DNA from: an uncultured Aquimarina sp.
GTDB lineage: Bacteria; Bacteroidota; Bacteroidia; Flavobacteriales; Flavobacteriaceae
Direction of reading: 5' to 3'
DNA length: 64,000 nt
NCBI GenBank assembly: GCA_947500505.1
Contig: CANMSL010000015.1
Span: forward strand, 1-64,000
Part shown: positions 1 through 8,468 of the stretch, piece after piece
Position numbering within the stretch: position 1 is the first letter of the stretch
Layout of the letters: every line of letters begins with the position of its first letter
Position numbers and translations under genes: made by a program
Notes under the pieces: model-generated
What the model was told of the DNA's origin: nothing
The model's input: the letters and a program-made list of their open reading frames with translations, nothing else
Database searches by the model: none

Positions 1-60
1 GTTCATACGATCGAGGCTCGTCCGCAGACAGGTTCAGATTGCGTTTTGCTTTTCAGATAA
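1..60 (+). CDS. possible 3' end of an unidentified gene, cut by window start
   Basis: Frame 1 is open from the first base to a TAA at 58-60 and would encode a tail containing ARPQTGSDCVLLF. The stretch is clearly richer in G and C than the following 200 bases, which fits coding sequence meeting intergenic DNA. I do not recognise the family, and the other frames are also open for a short distance, so strand and frame are uncertain. Confidence 0.2.
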   Translation, partial: VHTIEARPQTGSDCVLLFR

Positions 61-239
61 CAAGTATGTGCCTTAACAATGCTATAACAGCAATTGTTGT
101 TATTTTTATTATAACAACCGTTTACAAACGTATAATAAACGTTTAATTCAACGGTTACATTTTGTTTTTTGTTTTAAAAGTAGTACAAAATTCCCCGTTT
201 AACAAAATAGTTCAAACAATAGACACATTCTTAAAACAA
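61..239. other. AT-rich intergenic stretch
   Basis: This stretch lies between the possible upstream gene end and the glyA terminator. It is strongly AT-rich with short internal repeats of TTGTTATTTTTATTATAAC type. I see no supported gene or RNA here. Confidence 0.4.
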
Positions 240-267
240 AAATGCACGACCCTAAAGTCGTGCATTT
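240..267 (-). terminator. rho-independent terminator of glyA
   Basis: A perfect 11-bp inverted repeat (AAATGCACGAC / GTCGTGCATTT) with a 6-nt loop. On the minus strand it is followed by a T-rich run, as expected just downstream of the glyA stop. Confidence 0.85.
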
Positions 268-286
268 CAATACATATTATCTTAGC

Positions 287-1561
287 TTATACCACAAACA
301 ATGGCTTATCTGCCATCATTGCATTAACATCATTTGCTATATTGTGTAATTCCTCTTCGTTTTCTACATTAGTAATGACCCTATCAATGAGTTCTACAAT
401 TTCTAACATAGCATCTTCATTTAATCCACGGGTAGTAACTGCTGCTACTCCGATACGAATACCAGAAGTTACAAACGGCGATTTGTCGTCAAAAGGAACC
501 ATATTTTTATTTACTGTAATCTCTGCAACTCCCAATGCTTCTTCTGCTTGTTTTCCGGTAACTCCCTTGTTACGTAAGTCTATCAGCATCATATGATTAT
601 CTGTACCTTCAGAAATAACCTGATATCCTTTCTTAACAAATGCCTCTGCCATAGTCGCTGCATTTTTCTTTACCTGAATGATATAATGTAAAAACTCATC
701 CGTTAATGCTTCTCCAAAAGCAATCGCTTTGGCCGCAATAATATGCTCTAGAGGACCTCCTTGATTACCAGGAAATACAGCACTATCTAATAAAGAAGAC
801 ATCATACGCTTCTTTCCGTTTTTTAATGTAATACCAAACGGATTTTCAAAATCCTTACCCATAAGGATCAATCCTCCCCGAGGTCCCCTTAAGGTTTTAT
901 GAGTCGTGGTAGTCACTATATGACAGTAAGGAACCGGATCGGCGATAACACCTTTAGCAATTAATCCTGCAGGGTGCGCAATATCCGCTAATAAAATAGC
1001 TCCTACACTATCTGCTATCTCTCTAAATCTTTTGTAATCTATTTCTCTGGAATATGCTGATGCTCCGGCGATTATTAACTGAGGCTTCTCTGCCGTAGCA
1101 ATTTCCTGAATTTTATCATAGTTCAGCATGCCTGTCTCCTTCTCTACCCCATAAAAAACCGGGTTGTATAATTTACCGGAAAAATTTACAGGAGATCCAT
1201 GCGTTAAATGTCCGCCGTGTGATAGATCAAATCCAAGAATTTTATCTCCTGGTTTCAGGCAAGCGTGATATACCGCCGTATTGGCTTGTGATCCAGAATG
1301 TGGTTGTACATTAGCATATGCTGCTCCAAACAGTTCTTTAGCTCGATCAATAGCAATTTGTTCTACCACATCTACTACAGCACAACCTCCATAGTAGCGT
1401 TTGCCAGGATATCCTTCTGCATATTTATTGGTTAACACAGAGCCGGCAGCTTCCATTACCTGTTCACTTACAAAATTTTCTGAAGCGATCAATTCTAACC
1501 CATTAATTTGACGTTCTTTTTCGTCCTGAATTAATTCAAAAATCTGTTCGTCGCGTTGCAT
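287..1561 (-). CDS. glyA: serine hydroxymethyltransferase
   Basis: Cytosolic PLP enzyme that interconverts serine plus tetrahydrofolate with glycine plus methylene-tetrahydrofolate, the main source of one-carbon units. The 424 residues match the usual bacterial length. Visible marks are the SGSQANTAVY substrate/PLP segment, DLSHGGHLTHG, DIAHPAGLIAKG, and TTTTHKTLRGPRGG with the Schiff-base lysine at residue 222. The start MQRDEQIF agrees with family N-termini. It is transcribed alone, divergently from fahA, and ends at a strong hairpin. I found no clean -7 box in the upstream region. Confidence 0.97.
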   Translation of the reverse strand: MQRDEQIFELIQDEKERQINGLELIASENFVSEQVMEAAGSVLTNKYAEGYPGKRYYGGCAVVDVVEQIAIDRAKELFGAAYANVQPHSGSQANTAVYHACLKPGDKILGFDLSHGGHLTHGSPVNFSGKLYNPVFYGVEKETGMLNYDKIQEIATAEKPQLIIAGASAYSREIDYKRFREIADSVGAILLADIAHPAGLIAKGVIADPVPYCHIVTTTTHKTLRGPRGGLILMGKDFENPFGITLKNGKKRMMSSLLDSAVFPGNQGGPLEHIIAAKAIAFGEALTDEFLHYIIQVKKNAATMAEAFVKKGYQVISEGTDNHMMLIDLRNKGVTGKQAEEALGVAEITVNKNMVPFDDKSPFVTSGIRIGVAAVTTRGLNEDAMLEIVELIDRVITNVENEEELHNIANDVNAMMADKPLFVV

Positions 1562-1720
1562 GTTGTTTTAATTTATAAAATAGATGCCCAAAAATAGGAA
1601 CATTCCACAAAATAAGTTAATGGAATATTAATAAATATGAACATTTTCTTCACAATTAAAAATATCACATTTTTTAAGTAACTTTCACATAAATAAAATA
1701 TGTAAAACGTTCTAAAATTA

Positions 1721-1728
1721 TATATTTG
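1721..1728 (+). promoter_or_regulatory. candidate -7 box for fahA
   Basis: TATATTTG matches the Bacteroidota -7 consensus TAnnTTTG exactly and lies 37 nt before the fahA ATG. No good TTG -33 element is visible. Confidence 0.45.
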
Positions 1729-1765
1729 ATGATAAGAACTACCAACAATTTTTAAAAAAACGATA

Positions 1766-3046
1766 ATGCCCATAACTGCAAATAACCCGAAAAGAAAAAC
1801 CTGGATCAAAATTCCTGTAAATACAGATTTCCCAATTCAAAATATCCCTTTTGGAGTGTTTCTTACCAGGGATGATGTTATTACTATCGGTACACGGATA
1901 GGAGACACTGCTATAGACCTTGGTGCACTTCACCAACTTGGCTACTTTGATGGAATACCGTTAACTGATGATATCTTTTTACAAGATTCCCTAAATGACT
2001 TTATTTCTGACGGAAAAAAAACCTGGAGACTTGTCCGCAACCGTATTGCAGAAATTTTTGATGCCGAAAACGATTCCTTAAAAAATAATAAAGAACATTG
2101 TAAAATTGTTCTATTCACGTTGGATGAAATAGAAATGCAACTGCCCGTCACAGTAGGTGATTATACGGATTTCTATAGTAGTATTGAACATGCTACCAAT
2201 GTAGGTACGATGTTTAGAGATCCTGATAATGCATTGCTTCCTAATTGGCTGCACATACCTGTCGGGTATCACGGGCGCAGTAGTTCAATTATTCCTTCTG
2301 GAATTCCTGTACACCGCCCACAGGGTCAAAAACTGATCAACGGTACAGAAAAACCAATTTTCGGACCATCGCGATTAGTTGATTTCGAATTGGAAATGGC
2401 ATTTATCACCACAGATGCGAATCAGCTTGGAGAACCTATTCCTATTGAAGAAGCCGAAGACTATATATTTGGGCTAGTATTATTTAATGATTGGAGTGCA
2501 AGAGATATCCAAAAATGGGAGTATGTTCCCTTAGGACCATTTCTGGCAAAAAACTTTGCATCTTCTATCTCTCCCTGGATTGTAACGCTGGACGCTTTGG
2601 AACCGTACCGTGTAGAAGGCCCTAAACCATTAAAAGAGCAGCTTCCTTACCTTCAATATACCGGTAAAAAGAGTTTTGACATCAATCTAGAGGTAGCCAT
2701 TCAACCAGAAAAAGCTAAAGAAACTGTGGTTTCTAGAAGCAATTTTAAATATATGTATTGGAATATGTCTCAGCAACTTGCGCATCACACCATTAATGGA
2801 TGTCCGGTAAATTCCGGAGATATGATGGGTAGCGGAACCATCTCCGGACCGACTCCTGATTCTTACGGCTCAATGTTGGAATTAAGTTGGAGAGGAGAAA
2901 AGCCGGTACAGCTTGATGAAGGTGGAAGTCGTAAATTTATTGAAGATAACGATACTGTGATTATGCGGGGACATTGTGAAAAAAATGGAGTCAGAATAGG
3001 TTTTGGCGAAGTTTCAACCAAACTACTACCAGTATTTAAAAGGTAA
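1766..3046 (+). CDS. fahA: fumarylacetoacetase
   Basis: Last enzyme of tyrosine and homogentisate catabolism; it hydrolyses fumarylacetoacetate to fumarate and acetoacetate. The 426 residues have the N-terminal FAH domain followed by the catalytic fold. Residues matching the mouse enzyme are visible: Asp 135 in YTDFY, His 142 in EHATNVG, Glu 208 and Glu 210 in DFELEMAF, Asp near 242 in FNDWSARDIQ, then PLGPFLAKNF. The gene sits alone, divergent from glyA, with its own terminator. Other tyrosine-degradation genes (hpd, hmgA) are not in this window. Confidence 0.96.
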   Translation: MPITANNPKRKTWIKIPVNTDFPIQNIPFGVFLTRDDVITIGTRIGDTAIDLGALHQLGYFDGIPLTDDIFLQDSLNDFISDGKKTWRLVRNRIAEIFDAENDSLKNNKEHCKIVLFTLDEIEMQLPVTVGDYTDFYSSIEHATNVGTMFRDPDNALLPNWLHIPVGYHGRSSSIIPSGIPVHRPQGQKLINGTEKPIFGPSRLVDFELEMAFITTDANQLGEPIPIEEAEDYIFGLVLFNDWSARDIQKWEYVPLGPFLAKNFASSISPWIVTLDALEPYRVEGPKPLKEQLPYLQYTGKKSFDINLEVAIQPEKAKETVVSRSNFKYMYWNMSQQLAHHTINGCPVNSGDMMGSGTISGPTPDSYGSMLELSWRGEKPVQLDEGGSRKFIEDNDTVIMRGHCEKNGVRIGFGEVSTKLLPVFKR

Positions 3047-3070
3047 AAGCTAAGACTAATTCATTCTAAA

Positions 3071-3101
3071 AAAACCTCAAAATAATTACTTTTGAGGTTT
3101 T
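3071..3101 (+). terminator. rho-independent terminator of fahA
   Basis: Twelve-base arms AAAACCTCAAAA and TTTTGAGGTTTT with a 7-nt loop, followed by more T. It lies 25 nt after the fahA stop. Confidence 0.85.
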
Positions 3102-3156
3102 TTTATTACCTTTTGGTATCAAAATTGATTACAAGTACCCCAAAATCTATTAATTT

Positions 3157-4344
3157 ATGAAAAGAATTCTACTTTTTTCTTTAGTGACAGTTTTTTTATT
3201 TTCTTGTGGCAGTAAGAAGAAGACGTTTACTGCGCTCAATACAGGAAACTACGATCAGGCGATAAATACTTCGATCAGTAAGCTTCAGTCTAACAAGAAC
3301 AAAAAAGGAAGACAGGATTATATTCTTATACTGGAAGAGGCTTTTGCTAAAGCAGTAGAACGTGATATTAATGCTATCACGTTTTTGGAAAAAGAAGGAA
3401 ACCCCACTAATTTAGAGAAAATTTACAACTCTTATACTACATTAAAAAGAAGACAAGAACGTATTCGTCCTTTGTTACCTCTTTATCACGTAGAACAGGG
3501 TCGGAATGTTAATTTTTCTTTTGATAATTACGATCAAAGAATACTGGATACCAAAGAAAAATTATCTACCTATCTATATACTAATGCAAAATCTTTGCTT
3601 TCTAATGCAAAAAGAAAAACTGACTACCGTACTATTTACGACGACCTGGTCTATCTCAATCAAATAACTCCAGGTTATAAAAACACCCAAAATCTGATTG
3701 AAGAAGCCCATTTTAAAGGGACTGATTTTGTAAAAGTTACTATGAAAAATCAGACAAATGTTATCATACCTAAAAGGTTAGAAAACGATCTTATGAACTT
3801 TAGCACATATGGATTAAATGATCTTTGGACAGTATATCATAATGAACCTCAAGATTCTGTAAAGTATGATTACCAAATGGAAGTGTCGTTTCGTGAAATA
3901 AATATCTCTCCAGAACGAGTAAGGGAAAGACAACTGGAAAAAGAAAAGTTAGTAAAAGATGGTTGGGAATATCTATTAGACGAGAATGATGAATTTGTGC
4001 GTGATGATGAAGGCAATAAGATCAAAGTAGATAAAATGGTGACTGTACGGTGTGAATACTATGAATTTATACAATTTAAAGAGGCACAAGTAGTTGGTAA
4101 TGTACAATATAAAAACCTTAATACTAAACAACTACTAGATGCTTTTCCGCTTTCAAGCACATACGTTTTTGAACACGTTTATGCCAACTACAGCGGAGAT
4201 AAACGTGCGCTTGATGATGATTTAGTTCGATATTTGGGGTTACAGGCCGTTAGATTTCCAACCAATGAGCAGATGGTTTATGACTCTGGACAAGATTTAA
4301 AAAACAAATTAAAAGGTATTATTACGAGATACAGGTTTCAATAA
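3157..4344 (+). CDS. predicted lipoprotein of unknown function
   Basis: The N-terminus MKRILLFSLVTVFLFSC is a lipoprotein signal with its lipobox at Cys 17, so the protein is probably anchored in an envelope membrane. The mature part of about 380 residues is soluble. Its first third is helical and hints at TPR-like repeats (NTGNYDQAINTSI); the rest mixes charged strands with a segment rich in D and E around residues 275-290. I do not recognise a named domain. It resembles conserved Bacteroidota lipoproteins. It stands alone between fahA and a convergent ytxJ. Confidence 0.75.
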   Translation: MKRILLFSLVTVFLFSCGSKKKTFTALNTGNYDQAINTSISKLQSNKNKKGRQDYILILEEAFAKAVERDINAITFLEKEGNPTNLEKIYNSYTTLKRRQERIRPLLPLYHVEQGRNVNFSFDNYDQRILDTKEKLSTYLYTNAKSLLSNAKRKTDYRTIYDDLVYLNQITPGYKNTQNLIEEAHFKGTDFVKVTMKNQTNVIIPKRLENDLMNFSTYGLNDLWTVYHNEPQDSVKYDYQMEVSFREINISPERVRERQLEKEKLVKDGWEYLLDENDEFVRDDEGNKIKVDKMVTVRCEYYEFIQFKEAQVVGNVQYKNLNTKQLLDAFPLSSTYVFEHVYANYSGDKRALDDDLVRYLGLQAVRFPTNEQMVYDSGQDLKNKLKGIITRYRFQ

Positions 4345-4396
4345 TTAAAACTTTATAAAAAACGAGATTTTAAATTCACATTTACGGTTTTTTGTT

Positions 4397-4807
4397 TTAA
4401 ACGTACTGATGCAAAATCTGAGATGTAATAGCACTATGCGAAGCATGATATACCGCTACACCATTACGGATTACAATGAATTGGGGGGATTCGTGTAGCA
4501 CCTGAAACTTAGCTGAAATTTCTGAAGAAATATCCCGATGATTCAGAAGATCCAAATAATACAAATCCACCTGATTTTCTGAAAGGTCAAAACTACTTTC
4601 AAAATTCCTTATCACCATTCTGCTAATACCACATCGTGTAGAATGCTTAAAAATAGCCTGTGTTTTAGTTTTAGAAGCTTCAGCTATTTCTTCTAACTGA
4701 CCTAAAGAGGTTAGCTCTTGCCACGGCAAAGCCTGCTTTTCTTCTTTAGGCTCCTTACCTTCTTTACCTTCTGAACCAAAAATCTTTCCGAATAAACTCA
4801 TACTCAC
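4397..4807 (-). CDS. ytxJ: YtxJ-like thioredoxin-fold protein (bacillithiol system)
   Basis: 136-residue cytosolic thioredoxin-fold protein. The diagnostic stretch is IFKHSTRCGISRMV, with a single active-site-like Cys, followed by YYLDLLNHRDIS and HESPQFIVIRNG. In YtxJ (DUF2847) this monothiol pattern is linked to bacillithiol redox chemistry, a role inferred from genome association rather than solid biochemistry. The first 30 residues are a charged Lys/Glu-rich leader. Met 1 and Met 3 are both possible starts. A -7 box lies 18 nt upstream on the minus strand. Confidence 0.85.
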   Translation of the reverse strand: MSMSLFGKIFGSEGKEGKEPKEEKQALPWQELTSLGQLEEIAEASKTKTQAIFKHSTRCGISRMVIRNFESSFDLSENQVDLYYLDLLNHRDISSEISAKFQVLHESPQFIVIRNGVAVYHASHSAITSQILHQYV

Positions 4808-4825
4808 TTTTTCCTTTTAGAATTA

Positions 4826-4833
4826 CAAACTTA
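4826..4833 (-). promoter_or_regulatory. candidate -7 box for ytxJ
   Basis: The minus strand reads TAAGTTTG, an exact TAnnTTTG match, 18 nt before the ytxJ start. No clear -33 TTG is seen. Confidence 0.4.
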
Positions 4834-4939
4834 ACCAAATGATTCCTATTATCTAGCGATTATCATATTTTGTCGAAATAGAATCCGTAACTTTACAACA
4901 CGTCAAAATGTCTACAAAAGATCCTATTTTACTGACTTT

Positions 4940-4971
4940 TTGACATATTTCTCTAATAGGAATACAATTTG
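4940..4971 (+). promoter_or_regulatory. candidate clpB promoter
   Basis: TTGAC begins at 4940 and TACAATTTG at 4963-4971, with 20 nt between the TTG and the TA, close to Bacteroidota spacing. The expected start of transcription, near 4976-4978, lies downstream of an in-frame ATG at 4969 and so favours translation from 4999. No CIRCE-type inverted repeat is visible. Confidence 0.45.
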
Positions 4972-4998
4972 TTTTATTCATTTCAAAACAAAAAAATC

Positions 4999-7599
4999 AT
5001 GAATTTTAATAATTTCACTATAAAATCACAAGAGGCTATCCAGCAAGCACAACAGCTTGCACAAGGGTACGGCCATCAACAAATTGAGAACGAACATATT
5101 TTTAAAGCCATTTTTAATGTTGATGAAAACGTGCTTCCGTTTTTGTTAAAAAAATTGAATGTTAACCTTACTCTACTACAACAAGTATTAGATAGTACTT
5201 TAGAAAGCTTTCCAAAAGTAAGCGGTGGAGAAATACAGCTATCACGTGAGGCAGGAACAACGTTAAATGAAGCAAGTATTATTGCTAAGAAAATGGATGA
5301 TGAATATGTCTCCATTGAACACTTAGTGATTGCTGTTTTCAAATCTAAAAGTAAGATTGGTCAAATTTTAAAAGATCAGGGAGTTACCGAAAAGGATCTT
5401 AATGAAGCCATAAATGAGATTCGTAACGGAGAGCGGGTAACGTCTCAAAGCGCTGAGGAAACATATCAATCTTTAAATAAATATGCTAAAAACCTTAACG
5501 AACTTGCAGAAAACGGTAAACTAGACCCTGTGATAGGTAGAGACGAAGAAATCAGAAGAATTCTTCAAATTTTATCACGTCGAACTAAAAATAATCCGAT
5601 GCTGGTGGGAGAACCTGGCACTGGTAAAACGGCAATTGCCGAAGGTTTAGCACACAGGATTATTGCAGGGGATGTACCTGATAATCTACAGGAAAAACAA
5701 ATTTATTCTTTAGATATGGGAGCATTAATTGCTGGTGCCAAGTTTAAAGGTGAGTTTGAAGAACGGTTAAAAGCTGTAGTAAAGGAAGTTACCTCCAGTG
5801 ATGGAAATATCGTATTGTTTATTGATGAAATCCATACCTTAGTTGGGGCGGGTGGCGGACAAGGTGCCATGGATGCTGCAAATATTCTAAAACCCGCTTT
5901 AGCCCGAGGAGAATTGCGTGCTATTGGGGCTACCACCTTGGATGAATATCAGAAATATTTCGAAAAAGATAAAGCACTAGAAAGACGTTTCCAGAAAGTA
6001 ACCGTTGATGAACCGGATACAGAAAGTGCGATTTCTATTCTCAGAGGAATCAAAGAAAAGTATGAGACACATCATAAAGTAAGAATCAAAGACGAGGCAA
6101 TTATTGCCGCAGTAGAACTTTCTCAAAGATATATTACAAATAGATTTCTACCGGATAAAGCTATTGATTTGATGGACGAGGCTGCTTCTAAGCTTAGAAT
6201 GGAAATTAATTCTAAACCCGAAGAGTTAGACGTACTGGATAGAAAGATAATGCAATTAGAAATAGAGATAGAAGCTATTAAACGTGAAAATGATGAGCTA
6301 AAGCTAAAATCTTTAAATGCAGATCTTGCTAATTTCAAGGAAGAAAGAAACGAGATTTTTACTAAATGGCAAAGCGAAAAAGAAGTTGTTGACGCGATTC
6401 AAAACACAAAAACCAATATCGAAGAATATAAACTGGAAGCTGAAAGAGCTGAGCGTATTGGTGATTACGGAAAAGTAGCCGAGTTACGGTATGGAAAGAT
6501 CAAAGATGCTCAGGAAAAATTAGAAGTATTACAGGAACAGCTCGATCAACAACAAAGCAAATCTTCTTTGATTAAAGAAGAGGTCACCAATGATGATATC
6601 GCCGAGGTAGTAGCAAAATGGACAGGTATTCCTGTAACCAAGATGTTACAAAGCGACCGTGAAAAGCTTTTAATACTGGACAAAGAACTTCAAAAAAGAG
6701 TGGTCGGGCAAGCAGAGGCTATTCTGGCAGTTAGTGATGCCGTACGAAGAAGCCGTGCGGGGTTACAGGATCAAAAGAAACCAATTGGATCCTTCTTATT
6801 TCTTGGAACCACCGGTGTCGGTAAAACAGAATTAGCAAAGGCTTTAGCCGAGTATCTTTTTAACGATGAGAGTGCTATGACCCGAATCGATATGAGCGAA
6901 TATCAGGAGCGTCATGCTGTAAGCAGACTAGTTGGCGCACCTCCGGGATATGTAGGGTATGATGAAGGTGGTCAGCTAACTGAAGCTGTAAGAAGAAAAC
7001 CATACTCTGTAGTACTTTTAGATGAGATCGAAAAAGCACATCCGGATACTTTTAATATATTATTGCAAGTATTAGACGAAGGTCGATTGACTGATAACAA
7101 GGGCAGAACTGCAGATTTTAGAAACACAATTATTATTATGACCAGTAATATGGGAAGCCATATTATTCAAGAAAAGTTTGAAGCTGTACAGGATGTCGAT
7201 ACGGCAATGGAAAGTGCTAAAGTTGAAGTTTTAGGTTTGTTGAAACAATCTGTCCGTCCGGAATTTTTAAATAGAATCGACGATATAATTATGTTTACAC
7301 CACTAACAAAAGTAAATATTCGAGAGATTGTGAAGCTACAATTGAAAAATGTTTCTGATATGTTAGCACAGCAAAACATTACCTTGGATGCCACAGATGA
7401 AGCAATTAATTTTCTTTCTGAAAAAGGTTTCCAGCCAGAATTCGGTGCTAGACCAGTAAAACGTACTATACAAAAAGAAGTGCTTAATTCTTTATCAAAA
7501 GAGATTCTGGCAGGTAAAGTTTCGACAGAAAGCATCATATTGTTAGATGAATTTGACAATAATCTGGTGTTCAGAAATCAAACGGATCTCGTACTTTAG
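4999..7599 (+). CDS. clpB: ATP-dependent disaggregase ClpB
   Basis: Hexameric AAA+ chaperone that resolubilises aggregates together with DnaK. The 866 residues show, in order, a Clp-N repeat domain (about 1-145), the first AAA+ module with GEPGTGKT near residue 205 and VLFIDEIHTL, a long coiled-coil middle domain rich in Glu and Lys (about 390-520), and a second AAA+ module with GTTGVGKTELA near 605 and VVLLDEIEKAHPD. The middle domain separates it from ClpA and ClpC. An ATG 30 nt upstream is in frame, but MNFNNFTIKSQEA is the usual N-terminus. The gene is monocistronic with a terminator. Confidence 0.97.
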   Translation: MNFNNFTIKSQEAIQQAQQLAQGYGHQQIENEHIFKAIFNVDENVLPFLLKKLNVNLTLLQQVLDSTLESFPKVSGGEIQLSREAGTTLNEASIIAKKMDDEYVSIEHLVIAVFKSKSKIGQILKDQGVTEKDLNEAINEIRNGERVTSQSAEETYQSLNKYAKNLNELAENGKLDPVIGRDEEIRRILQILSRRTKNNPMLVGEPGTGKTAIAEGLAHRIIAGDVPDNLQEKQIYSLDMGALIAGAKFKGEFEERLKAVVKEVTSSDGNIVLFIDEIHTLVGAGGGQGAMDAANILKPALARGELRAIGATTLDEYQKYFEKDKALERRFQKVTVDEPDTESAISILRGIKEKYETHHKVRIKDEAIIAAVELSQRYITNRFLPDKAIDLMDEAASKLRMEINSKPEELDVLDRKIMQLEIEIEAIKRENDELKLKSLNADLANFKEERNEIFTKWQSEKEVVDAIQNTKTNIEEYKLEAERAERIGDYGKVAELRYGKIKDAQEKLEVLQEQLDQQQSKSSLIKEEVTNDDIAEVVAKWTGIPVTKMLQSDREKLLILDKELQKRVVGQAEAILAVSDAVRRSRAGLQDQKKPIGSFLFLGTTGVGKTELAKALAEYLFNDESAMTRIDMSEYQERHAVSRLVGAPPGYVGYDEGGQLTEAVRRKPYSVVLLDEIEKAHPDTFNILLQVLDEGRLTDNKGRTADFRNTIIIMTSNMGSHIIQEKFEAVQDVDTAMESAKVEVLGLLKQSVRPEFLNRIDDIIMFTPLTKVNIREIVKLQLKNVSDMLAQQNITLDATDEAINFLSEKGFQPEFGARPVKRTIQKEVLNSLSKEILAGKVSTESIILLDEFDNNLVFRNQTDLVL

Positions 7600-7631
7600 T
7601 CGATGATATTGTTAATTAATTTTCAAAGTAT

Positions 7632-7662
7632 ATGGGTAGTTTTCAACAAAAAAACTACCCAT
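7632..7662 (+). terminator. terminator downstream of clpB
   Basis: Perfect 12-bp arms ATGGGTAGTTTT and AAAACTACCCAT with a 7-nt loop, 32 nt after the clpB stop. The T tract after it is weak. Confidence 0.7.
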
Positions 7663-7810
7663 TCTTAGGATAACTAACTATAATTCAACATAAATAAATC
7701 TTCAGAGGCTTAATGTTTTACGGTAAAACCGTAGTTATTAACAAACTTATTCTTACGTGGTTAATAAATATTTCGTACGAAAGCTAAACTTTTGAGTAAA
7801 TTGCTTCGTA

Positions 7811-8464
7811 ATGAGACCAACCTTCGTATTATCCCTTTGCGTATTTTTATCAGCCATTTCTTTTGGTCAAAATAAAAAAGAAATTCTTGCAGATATCAAG
7901 AGTAAATACTCCCTTATTCGGGAGCTTGTTGATAACAATTCCTTAAGACAATACCATACAAATTACACTTGCGAAGAATCCCAAGAAAAAGGGTCATTAA
8001 CTTTTTATTATAACAGTCGTGAACTAAAACACATTATTCATCAATATATACAAGGATATGTATCCTACCAGAATGAATATTATATTTGGGATGATCAGTT
8101 ATTTTTCGAATTTTCCACACATAAAATTAAGTACCAGGATTATGAAAAAAATAAAGATAGAAGAATCCAAAAAGTAGCTGTAGTTCTTACACTAGAGGAG
8201 CGCTTTTATTTTCATAATCTGCAACCGGTAAAATGTCAATTTAAAGATTTTGAAACCCGTAGCAATAGAACAAAAAATCCTAAAACCAATTACGTTAGAA
8301 ATCAAACGACCGATTGCGGTGAGGCAAATCGTATTATTGAAAAGTACAACGTCCTTCTAGAATACCAACATTCGAATATCGATGATGCCTGTGGCCTACC
8401 CAGAAGTATCTCCAAAATAATATCGGATAATGTAATTTACAGTAACCTAGGTAAGAATAGATAA
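7811..8464 (+). CDS. secreted or periplasmic protein of unknown function
   Basis: 217 residues beginning with a cleavable signal peptide (MRPTFVLSLCVFLSAISFGQ, cleavage near SFG-Q, a common flavobacterial site). The mature protein is rich in Tyr, Asn and Lys and has four cysteines (YTCEES, VKCQF, DCGEA, DACGL) that could form two disulfides outside the cytoplasm. I recognise no family. Its stop lies 4 nt from the convergent nuclease gene. Confidence 0.65.
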   Translation: MRPTFVLSLCVFLSAISFGQNKKEILADIKSKYSLIRELVDNNSLRQYHTNYTCEESQEKGSLTFYYNSRELKHIIHQYIQGYVSYQNEYYIWDDQLFFEFSTHKIKYQDYEKNKDRRIQKVAVVLTLEERFYFHNLQPVKCQFKDFETRSNRTKNPKTNYVRNQTTDCGEANRIIEKYNVLLEYQHSNIDDACGLPRSISKIISDNVIYSNLGKNR

Positions 8465-8468
8465 AACA

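Noticed and set aside
162..596. Plus-strand open frame of 144 codons opposite glyA
   Set aside because: It lies antisense to a certain gene, and its composition mirrors the opposite frame.
4345..4396. Hairpin between the lipoprotein gene and ytxJ
   Set aside because: Arms AAAAAACG and CGGTTTTTT pair imperfectly around a 20-nt loop, too weak to call.
7167..7559. Minus-strand open frame of 130 codons inside clpB
   Set aside because: Serine- and cysteine-rich product typical of antisense frames; clpB is certain here.
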